This document shows positions 25,101 to 37,100 of a stretch of DNA of 64,000 nucleotides, one piece after another (within the stretch, counting starts at the first letter, position 1; every line of letters begins with the position of its first letter). The notes beneath the pieces were generated by a model, which saw only the letters and a program-made list of their open reading frames with translations, was not told where the DNA came from and ran no database searches. The position numbers were made by a program, and so were the translations under genes. Source of the DNA: Acanthosoma haemorrhoidale. Its lineage: Eukaryota; Arthropoda; Insecta; Hemiptera; Acanthosomatidae. The stretch covers positions 46,699,754 to 46,763,753 of the forward strand of contig OV884011.1 in the NCBI GenBank assembly GCA_930367205.1, given 5' to 3'.

Positions 25101-28100
25101 CCAGAATCGTAGCTGCAATACCATGTACTGATTGATAAACAAACTACTTAATGAAAAATTGATAATAACTTAACATTTTTATTAACTACAACTACAAAAA
25201 AATTAAAATTATTACATTTATAAGGCCTAGAAACAGAAATTAACCATAACATACCAGTCTGTCCGGAAGGACTTCCCTCTTCTATTTTTGAAGGGTAACT
25301 TAAAATTTCTAAAAAAACTTCTTTTATGTTTCCCCTCTTCATCTAATGCTTCCTGTAAAAATCAATAAAAATTAGACAATTTTTATTGGATATTTTCATC
25401 AGAACAATTGCATGAAGTTGTGTAGTATAAATATCATTAATAATATTGACCTGATATGTCAGCCTCTGATCTTGCTCTAATCAAACAAGTTAAAATTATA
25501 ATAATAATTAGTAGTAATGGTGTAAAATCTCACTAATATAAATTTAAATAATTAATGGTTAAAGAGAGAAAATAATGAAAGGGCCAGATTTCGAACACAG
25601 GACGTTCTGATTACCGTTCAGATGGCCGTACCACTATAGTCGCCGTCATGAAATTAGAGGCTTGGGATGAAGGGGCTATTTGGCATGACCCGCCATATTC
25701 AAGCGGGCGGGAGACTAATTACTAATTTGCTTATTGCTTAATGATTGACATTATCAAAATAAAGGGATCATGTAGACAGAAGATAAATAAGTAGTGCACA
25801 GAGCTGCAACAAGGCTTGCCATGTATTGTGGGTTCCCAAGCTTCTAAATCCCTGACAGCAACTATAGTTAACAATCTTTAATATATAATTGTAAAAGTTT
25901 AAAATATCTGTTAAAACAAAAGAAGGTCTTTAACATACAAACACAATCAATTTTTTTTTTTTTACAAATCTGATTCAATCAAACTTGAATGTTAATGATT
26001 TTTGTTTGCCTCAAAACCAAATCAGAAATATATATTTATGCAGCTCCAATTTTATTTCTAAATTTGTACAATTTGTACTCAATAACAGATTTTCTTTTAG
26101 ATAAAAAGGGCCCACTTTAATAAAATAAACAATACTTAATAGAATTGGTGAAATTGATTCACCTTGTCCCCTCTTTCAGCCGTCTTATCAAAACTGATAC
26201 TCTTTGGTATTGTTCCAGTCGGCCTATTGTTACTGCCAGGGCCTTCTATAGAAACTGATCCATTAGGAACAATGATTGGTGAAGCTATTGGTGGAGTTTC
26301 TGCAATCAGAAATGAATCAACTACTTATACAGTTGGTTCTGTGTATTTGAAGCATGATAGTATAATAACCACAAAACGAACCTGCTAAATTGTGTCTCAC
26401 TTCAACACTGCTGCCACTCGTAGATGAGGAGGCACTGAAGCAACCAACGGAAATTATACCCGACTCTCTGTCACTTCGTTCGTCTTCAATCAATAACTAC
26501 AAATAAAAAGTTAATGATACATCATAATTAAGATAATAATATGATGATTTGTGGGTTTTTATGAGTTTATACCACACCACCAATTGGCATGTTTTATTTT
26601 AAATAATAGATAATTGTAGCAAGTTTTTGTTTACAAATGTAGCATTTGTTTTGCATTGGACTATGACAAATGATGTAATAGAAGCTGGCTTTTGACTTGC
26701 CTAGAGGGTACTAACACCTGAAAAAATATTAATAGGTCACAAGAGAAGCCATAGATATCATACTGTATTTATAGTAGCAAACAAGCACTGTCAAGGTTAT
26801 GAAGTACGAGGGTGGTCTGAAAAGTTTCCGACCTAACAATGATACAAGACATTTTTTCAGAAGTTTTTTTTTTATTTTTCAACATAGTCTCCTTGTAACT
26901 CTACACACTTCTCCCAGCGATGCTCCCATCTCTGTAACCCGTCCAAATAGTACTCGGCGTTTTTCTCTGCAAAATAATCGTTCACGAAGGTGATTGCCTC
27001 TTCATTTGACGAAAATCTCTGTCCTCCGAGCGCAATTTTTAGATGTAACAAAAAGAAGTCGCTTAGGGCTAGATCTGGTGAGTAAGGCGGATGGTCAAGC
27101 AGTTCAAACCGTAATTCATGGATTTTCGCCATGGCAACCGCTGAGGTGTGAGACGGTGCGTTGTCTTGGTGAAACAGGATTTTCTTTTTCTGCAAATGTG
27201 GCCATTTTTCCGCAAGTTCTGTCTTCAGCTTGTCAAGTAATGATGCGTAGTATGCTCCTGTAATGGTTTTCCCTTTTTGAAGATAATCGATTAAAAAAAC
27301 TCCATGACTATCCCAAAAAACAGTCGCCATCACTTTCCCAGCCGAAAAAACAGTTTTTGCTTTTTTTTTTTTTGGAGCCGGTTCCCCCTTTGCAGTCCAG
27401 TTTGGACTGTATTTTTGTTTCGGGCGTATAATGGTGTATCCAAGTTTCATCCACAGTAATTAATCGGCGCCAAAACTCGGATTTATTGTGCCTTAACTGT
27501 GCCAACAGAGCGTTGGAAATGTTCATTTGAACACGTTTTTGGTCTAACGTGAGCAAACGTGGCACCCAACACGCGGACAGCTTCATCATCTCTAAATGTT
27601 GATTTAATATGTGACACGTTCTTTTGACATGTTCATAACCTCTGCTATCTCTCTCACTTTAATTCGGCGGTCGTCTAGCACTATTTGGTGAACTTTGGCG
27701 ATGTTTTCGTCGGTATTTGCAGTTTTTGGACGTCCCGAACGTTCATCGTCTCCCAGGATCTTACGACCACGTTTAAATTCAGCTGCCCAAAATTTCACTG
27801 TGGTAAATGATGGTGCAGAGTCCCCATACACAGAATCCAACTCATCTTTGATTTGCGTAGGCGTATTGCCTTTCAAAAACAAGTATTTAATGACATCTCC
27901 ATACTCGATTTTGTCCATTTTCATAATAACACTCACATCGACTCACTCAAACTCCTGTTACACAACAACTGCGCGTCCAAAATGGCTGAAACTTTGGTGA
28001 GTAACTGTCAACAGATGAACAACGAAATTCACTAGCTTTTATTTACGACTGCTACTATCTTCATGTTGAGGTCGGAAACTTTTCAGACCACCCTCGTATG

Positions 28101-31100
28101 TGATAATAGTAAACTGTATTTAATTTTCGAGCAATAATAGACAGTGAATTATTATTTAGAGGTTTTAACGTATCTTCTCAGCTTGACATCAGGTTTAAAA
28201 ATTAGAATGCACATAAAACTTGATGTTCCTCATTCAAAGAGAATACTTAGAATCGAGATATTAGAAAAACCTGAGGGTAAAAAAGAGAGTTCTGCATTAA
28301 AAATAAACCTAAAATTAATAGTGCATTTCAAAATTAAGTCTTTAAGCTTCTAAATATCCTAATCTTAAAAAAAGTTCAATGGTTGACTATAAGAAAAGTG
28401 AACTGTCTCTTCATCGAAGGGGAAGAAAAGAAAAATTATTTTTCCGAAAATAAAAATACCTCTTGGCTGGACGGTTGTTGAGATGTTCTAAAATGACTTC
28501 TCATAGGAGGTTGTAATGTAGAGTTGCTATAATTAACAGGTTCTGAAGTACTGTGTGTAGGTGAACTGACGGAGCTGCTGCCTTTTCTCAGCGAACCACT
28601 GTCGTCACCTTCTTCCGTTATGCCGACAACTGAAAATAGAGTTATTAAACTTAAAAAAAAAACCGAAAATGTATAAAATATAGAAATGAAATCAATATAT
28701 AAAAATAATTACCATGTTTTAAGTAGAGATTTCTATTTGTGTCAACATATTCAATAGTTCTTCTCCTGTAGTCGGCTTCGTCCCCTCCTTTCCCAGTGAC
28801 GTTTCCAACAGTTGGCTGGTCCAGTCTAGCAACTACGATTTCATCTCTGTTAACACCCCTTAACCCTACAACTGAAAATTATTTTTTATAAGTCCGCATA
28901 AATAATGTCACATTATTGTAAAAGGTGTACACTTCAAAAGATCGGACTATTCATTTTGTTTGAATTTTTATTAGTCTCGTATTTACACATTAAAGCTGTG
29001 ACCAATGTACAAACAATATTGATTAAGACAAGATTACAGACTTTAACACTTTAAGATAACAGTTATTCCCAGTTGGTTAATCATGTGTTGGGACTTCTGG
29101 TGTAAGGTAGGCAGATGGAAAAAGATAAGGGACAATAGTCTCCAAAATAATCTTATATTAAATCATATAGTATGAACTAACGTTTCACCAACATATCTGC
29201 GATTTTTATGTAATTCTCTAGTCTCCCACAAGGACAGATGGGACTCAAACCTCATGATTCGCTCATATAGCTGTCACTAATTTGCTATTATAATGCCAAT
29301 AGCTCAATATAAATCACTTATTTTCTTTTGATTCCAATTTGCTGGACTTAAGACCTTCAAAATGCCAGATATGATGCGGAAATGACGGTCCACATTATAC
29401 GATAAAATATAACATTATTTTAGAGACTAATTGGCTATTATCTTTTTCCACCTGCCCAACTCACTGTTATTAAAAATACAGACAATATTTTACCTTACAA
29501 TACGCTAATCTACTTCAATGTTTAACTCATCACAATAATGATTATTTTTCGAATTTTCATGAAAATTCCAGGTAAAAATTATTCATTAGAACTATAACTA
29601 ATAAATAAATTATAAAAAAGTTTATTTTAAGCAGTACTTCCAAGTTTTTTTTGTTATACGATAAGATTATTTTTGGTTACCTTGCTGAGCTATCACAGGT
29701 TCTTCAACAGGTTCAGATTCACCCCTGCTTTCAGCCTCAGATCTTCCAGTATCATCAGACCTTTTAAATAAAACAAATATGTTCTGAATCTAAAATTTTT
29801 GTTTAAAAATTAAAAATAAAATTCTTTGCCAAAAATATTTAATGTAATTTAAAAAAACAGTTACCTCGCTACACTTGCTGTATCATCTGTATCCACTTCT
29901 GTCAACCTGTCAGAATCTGAAATTACAACATCTGTACTCCAGGCTTCTGAAGCTGTCTCCATTGCATCTCCCAGCTAAAAATAAACATATATCAATAAAA
30001 AGAGTGATTTTAAAATTTACAAATATTTTTATCAAACACGATTAAAACCAACACTTTAACAAATGGTGACACTCAAGGTTTTCCCATTCTGGAAGAATAG
30101 AAAAAAGAAATATTGGCCAATGTCATATTTTAACCAATGGTGAGAAACAGAATATATTAGAAAATCAGTACATGTAAAAGAACTTTGTAACTTTTATACT
30201 TATTCAAGTCACAGCTCATATGTCCTGATATCTCCCAATAGTACAGGACATATTAACGATGGTAACACAAAAGTTAATTCAAAAACATTCCTGACAATAA
30301 CATTCTGGGGCCCAGCCCGACACAACAATAAAAATAGCGCATTTAGTCCTGTTCAAAGTTTATTATATCTTATTCAATAAGTTTTTTTTAATCAATGTTT
30401 TAACTATTAACATTTGAGGGGGGGATATGATTTACAGTGACCAAGATGATTTAAAAAACAAAATAAATTATTTTTGGTCAAAAATATGAAGTTTTTTTCT
30501 TTGGAGTATTTACTGTTGTGGGTAGAATCTTGATAATTAATTGAAACAATTTTGGTCTGCCACAGTCATGATGTACTATATATATGACACTGTGGATTTA
30601 TGAGCTGTACAGATATCCTTCATACAAAAATCACATAATTTATACGATTCATACTATTGAGCATTCATCTGGAAGTCTTTTAATAAAAACTGTACTCACC
30701 GATGGATTGTTAGGAAGTTCATGAATGACAAGCTGAAGGGGCCGCACTGGTAGCTGCTCCACAGTTTCACTGTCACTTGCTAGAACATCAGTGCTCCAAG
30801 TGTCACTCACCAAAGAGAACGTTTCGTCTGGACAGATTTAATAATTTATCAGCAAGTATTTATAAGCGACTCTTTATTTAAATAATTATAAAAATTTCTG
30901 GGTACTTTCCCAAAATACAGGACTTTTAATTAACTTTATCATGAAATCCAGAAGGGCAAGCTCACTCAGCTCCTAAAGATAAAATGAAGTGTTTTCATTT
31001 TGGCAAATTAATAATATCTCAAAGAAAAATAAACCTAATAGGATCAAATACACAAATTGGACCTACCCCAGATAAATTCACCAGAACCATAAATAAGTCA

Positions 31101-34100
31101 AGAATACAAGATGCATTAAAAAACTAAAACTCGGTAAACCAAGGAACTTCCCAGGCTAAAAAAATCCTGTTCTGGAGTATCCAGGATAGAATGTGAAGTT
31201 ATATGGCTGAATAGAAAACTAAAAATCAGAGCAATAAATATATTTTTCTATGAGAAAGTAATTTTAACAAACATTTCACAGCATAACACGCCTTCTATGA
31301 AGTCAGCCTCCTACATGGCAATAACAGCTTATATCAGAACAAAAACCAAGAATGTATTTAAATAAAGCTCAATTATCTCAATTGTAATAATTTAAATAAA
31401 GCAAAAGAAATAATACACACCACAATGATGAGGGAAGAACACCCCCCCCCCTCATGGCTAATTTAACTAAGAATCTTGTTACAATTATATAATTAATTTT
31501 CACATTCACAAACAGAATTTGCTATGACTCTAGTATCTAGGTCTCTAGTATCATAATTTTGACTAAATATTAACTTCATAAAAAATGATATTACGAATTT
31601 AATCAAAGTTAAATTTTTTTTCATGTACAATGTACAACATATAAGATCTCAATTTGTAGATAACTGCATAGACATTGATATAACTTTTTTTTATATCTGT
31701 GGAAGATGAGGGATAACAATTTTATTTGTACCTGAAAGAGACCACAATATTCAAGGGTATAAGTAGACAAACCTACTAGTTTTAATACATTCTGGGATAG
31801 TACTCATTACTGAAACTGTACCAACCTAGAGGTACTTCTGCAATCAGTTTATCAATTTCGAATTTTCCGAATTTGTCATTTATATCAAACTTAGTCTGTG
31901 AGGAGGCTTTTGGCGGGGGAGGAGGTGTGAAGTCCATCGGTTGCCGAACTGAAGCTGCATCTTCACCCTCTGTCATCTGTGAAGAGGGTGTATCCCGTCC
32001 TGAAAAATAAAAATGCCATTCTTCAAACACTTAACTTTTTGAAAGAAATAGTATTAATACAAAATATTATAAGTCATTCATTGTAATTTAGAAATATGTG
32101 CATAGTACTGAACTCACCTGAGATGTTTGGGGAGCCTCTTCCCGAAACGTTCGCTGAGACCATATCAGAGAGATTGTCATTTTGATCTTCAGTTTCCAGC
32201 TCGAGTGAAGATGCAACGCTATGATTAGAGGGAGCTTCAGAAACAACTTCTAAATTGTCACTTGTGTTTCCTGAAATTATGTCATATAGTAATATATTTA
32301 TTGATCATGAAACATTATGGATAACTTTTCAAATGAAGATTTACCTATAGATCCATCATCATGAGACAAAGAAAACCTGGTCCGTTTTTCTTGACCATCT
32401 TGCCTTTCAGAAGGTTCATTATCACCTCTCCTTTCGTTTCTCTCATTTTCGGCTTCTTTCTCCAAAGCTAATATCTAAATTTTTTATAAATGATTTATAA
32501 TTTTCACAAAGAAAAATATTAATAATATTCACCCAAGTCCTGGTGGACTTTGAATTTCATTGTAAATTTTTAGGTTAAAGAAATATTTTTGGGTTTAAAG
32601 CAACAATATGTAACACTAGGACTATTGATTAGCTCGCTAATGTAGAGACCTAATGTCACGTATTGTAGAGACAATGCTACCTCTACTGAGGCTACTAAGG
32701 ATGATTGGACCTCTGTTCAGTTTCCAGATGAGGAGAGTGTCACACTCAGAACAATTATGGGGAAGAGTGCAGTTCAGAGGTGGCATTTATTTAGAGGCGA
32801 GGACAGACCAGTATGTGTTCCAGAGACTGTCGCTAAATGCACAAACCTACATCACAGAGATCTTCGAATAATATGGGGTATATTTTGGTCTTTTTATAGG
32901 AATAATTTTCTTTTTACGTAGAATAATGCCCAGCTAGACATTATGAATTGATGTCTGGTCACCTCCCGGTGACTTCCAAGAGCTAAGAGCCTCTCTTGGC
33001 AGACCAATGAAATCAGAATCCTCAAGAACGAATAGCCGACCTTATTCACAGTATAGCTACAAGGATTATTGAAGCATGCGGAAAAAACTCGCTACAAGAG
33101 ACTAGGATCTGTATGTTTCATAATTTAAGAAAAAAATAGTTTATTTTTAATTTTCAACCCTTTTTATTTTTTAAAATTAATAATGTGGTCACCTACAAAC
33201 AGTATGTATACACTGTGGAAAAGTGTTTATTCTATTGGGTAAGAAATAATTGCAAATTTTAACATGTCCAGTTTTTAGGACTCGGGTGTAGATAAGTTTT
33301 CATTAAACTAGGAGTTCATTCTTAGCCGTGAGATATACGAGTAGTTTGTTTATTGTGGCATCCGCTAAAGTTGCTGAATGAAAGATGTTAAATTTACATT
33401 AAATTAAGTCAACAAACCACTCATAGGTAAGTTTGAAAACAACTCAGAATAACTTTCCTTAATTCAATAGGAAGAGAAGATCGATTAACGCTTAAGATAG
33501 GTTAAAGTGTTTCAGTTTTTTTTCAAATATTTTCTTTGAAAAAAATGGATCCATCTCATACACTGATAAATATATTTTAAATTACTTAAAACTTACTTTT
33601 TGTTCCGAAACAAAAGATTGGGATGGATCTGAGCAGACATCAAATGGAATAATCAGAACTTTAAAAGAGGATCCCTCTTCTTCATCTAATGAACCATTTT
33701 CTAAGCTCTGATTGTTGCATAGCTGTCCTCTATTTTTACTGACTGTAATTAAAATGTAAAATTATGGATAGCATTTAAAGATAATATTTCATTTAACCTT
33801 GTATGTTAAATAGCAAATAATATCAAATGTACAACTTTAAAATTAAATAAATACTCTAAAAACTAATGACCTTTTGATAAGATACTCGATTTTTTTGTAG
33901 AATTCTCAGATGGGACGATATTAGTCACTTTACTGTGTCCATTCACAATTTGCGCTGGTAGCTGACTAAGAAGCGGAATCAGCTCTTTGTGCATTTTTAG
34001 ATCATCGCTTGAGCTCTCATTCATTAATGTCCTCAGAAAAGTGACCTATTTGACAAACAACAAAGTTTTATACAAAATTAAAGTAAGTGGGTGATGTCCA

Positions 34101-37100
34101 GTGGGAAAGCTAATTCTTCCAGCTCTAAATAGAATCACTTCTCCCTACTATAATGCTGATCGTATCTGTTTTGGTCCTTAAGAAGGATAATTATATGGTA
34201 TCTTTCTTGCAAGGTGGAGGTATACACTCTCCCTTTCAAGTCATCTCCACCTTATTTTCGACCTAGAGATGCTCTGATGAGGGACAACCTTGATCCAAGA
34301 ATTACCATTTTAACGATAATCTGTTTTGGTAGCCGATAAAATAAAGGGAAAATAGTTTGTTGGTACAAATGAATGTGAATTAATCTAATAAAACATATAT
34401 GAAAAAGTATAAAAATATTAACATTATTGTTAAATTCCAAAAAAATTATACTTAACAATGTCGAATTTTTGAAAAATTTTCATATGGCCTTTTTGAGATG
34501 AGTTAAAAAATATTCCACCATGAATAAAAAGCTTATAAAAATGGCACTTAACTTTAAAATTATTATAAATGAAATGGATTAGATATATTTACTCTGTTGT
34601 CTCCGCTAGCTATTTTGATGAATAGTGGTCTATACAATATTCACCAGATCACTGATAATCTTCAAACTATTATTAACAGCACTAATTTGATTATCTTTTG
34701 CTTATTATCCTGGCAACACTAAAATACTGTACTTAGGTCACGGACACCCAAATTACTTCAGAATCAGTTATATTTGCACACATTAACAATTCATTTTTAA
34801 ACAAGATCCTAATACTAATACTTTCCTTTCTCCTCGTTTAACAACTATGCCCATTTTGAGGTTGAAATACAACTGCCCTCTATTAAGTCTGAATAACAAC
34901 TACACTCTACTGAGTCCACAGAAGAACTGACCATCTTACACGTAACAATTGACACACTTGCTGAGTATTAACTAGAACCCCTAAGCCAAGATAATCTAGT
35001 ACTCAGAGTAATCTTCTGCCATGGCCTTCCCAATTCTTCCACTATTCACTACCTAAGCGAAAAAAGTTAAATCATGGTTTTGCAGCATGAATGAGATGAA
35101 TGTAAGAGGAATTGAACTCATGTACCGTAGCTTCTATGTAAATGTATAAAAATATTGAACTTAGTAATTAGTTAAGATTAATAAAAATACTCCATTTTGT
35201 TACAAATACCCAACAAAGGTTGGGTTCTCTTAATACGGGGATGTTTATTGAGCAGTACTTTTGAGGAACTGATGGCCTGGGTTATAGGAGAAAGCAGTAG
35301 TGTACAATAGAGCAAAAGCCACGAAATAAAAACAATAATAAAATTTGTGAAATATTTTACCAATGTATGAAGCTCAGACTCAGTGAAAAGAGCTAAAAGC
35401 CTAGGTAGCCCTTCAAATTTAATGTTTTCCTCATGGTTGGGTTCTTCGCTATTTGAATTCCCTTCAATCATAGTAACAACAACAGAAGAAACACAATCCT
35501 AGAAAACAGTACAATTTAAAAATAATTGTATAACCTTCGTAATATCTACAACATATGTTTTAAAAAATAAAACAAAATTAGAACCTTTGGAAATTGGGAA
35601 TAAAGATCTTCAACACGACCTTCAACTTTCTGATATTTTTTAATAGCGAGCATTTGTAAAATCTGTGCCACCTGCATTAAATTGTACCTAGCTACATCAC
35701 TGATCGGGATATCAGTGATACCGTAAGTCTCCGGAGTGACTATCGCTGGACAAATGAATAAAGTGAACACCAAATCAGTGCACATCGCAAAAACCTACAA
35801 AAAATAAAATAAAAAAAAGTTAACTTAACAATAATGTAATATGAAAACGAATATAAATCATGATAAATAAATAATATTACCTCCTTTTCCGGTATTATAT
35901 TAGCCTTCCTCAAAGAAGAATGAATATGTCCGACAAGCCAAAAAACTGAGTTTGGAAAACAATGGAAATTTTCATGTAGACTGTTAATAAAACTCTGTGT
36001 CACCTCTACAAGATTTTTTAAAATTGAAAATTTGTACTTTTTTATTTCAGTCTTATATTCCTCAGTACCTTCTTTGCCAAATTTTTTAATGCGTTCTTCT
36101 AAGGTAAATCTGAAAGGAAAATAATAACTGAAATACTTGATGAAATTGAAATTAGATTTTAACCAGACAGAGTTATCTATCCATTTATTAGTAATTTCCG
36201 ATCCTGAAGGGAGAGCCTCTACTTACAAAAAGGAATAGGGCAATGAAATTGAAATCATGTTTCAAGGGTCTGTCTGTGTTCAATGATAGTGGTTATAAAA
36301 GACTCGATTGATCTAAAACGTCAATGGTATATTTCACACTTTATAATAAACTGATTATGTCTTATATGAAAAAGCACAGTATTGTGAAGTATGAAAAAAA
36401 AAAAAATCAGACTCCTTTTGTTTACTTTAAACCTTTATCAAAATACTTAAGGTTAAATGTTCTTTTTTTCCCCATGGATAAGGACTCATAAAATATGGCA
36501 ACTCAAAAACAAATTCAAAGATTGGGAGCAATGAAAACAAACACATTTTAAGCCATTTAAGCTGGCTTTCTACTTCCTTTATTTGAAAAGACACAATAAA
36601 AATTAGTACAATAAACAATAAATTAGTAAATAATTTAGTTTATGAAAACAAAATTTTTTAGGGATTAAAAAAAATGTTTTGATGTTATTGATCTTTGAAT
36701 CAATTGATAATTGCTATTAATATAAAAATCTATGTGAATTAATTAAAATATATAAAGAAGGCAAAAAGTACTGGCATGTCGTAATGTGAAATAAAAAACA
36801 AATATGGTGATAAATCAACAATAGGAAAAGAAAACTTTATTAGAATGTTACTAAACATATGTGATGGAAAGATAGTGTCTGACAAATATGATGATTAATA
36901 ATCCCCAGAGAATGAATAATAATTATTTCAGCGGTCAATTCTAAACTACTGCAAAAGTTCTGGAAACTTTTAGGTATAATAAGGTTGAAGGGTTTTAGGC
37001 TCTTTTTTAAAAGTATATTCAACAATACCCACCCCCCCCCTTCCCTAGGATGGATATATTTTTGATGAACATTTTTTTTATAGTTTGAAACATAAATTTC

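Noticed and set aside
25575..25665. Functional tRNA gene
   Set aside because: A-box and B-box resemblance exists but the T-stem and acceptor stem do not pair.
26164..26388. Plus-strand frame of 74 codons
   Set aside because: It is the antisense shadow of GAPVD1 exon 26163-26299 and its flank.
27695..28035. Plus-strand frames over the mariner
   Set aside because: They are antisense shadows of the mariner transposase and its 5' end.
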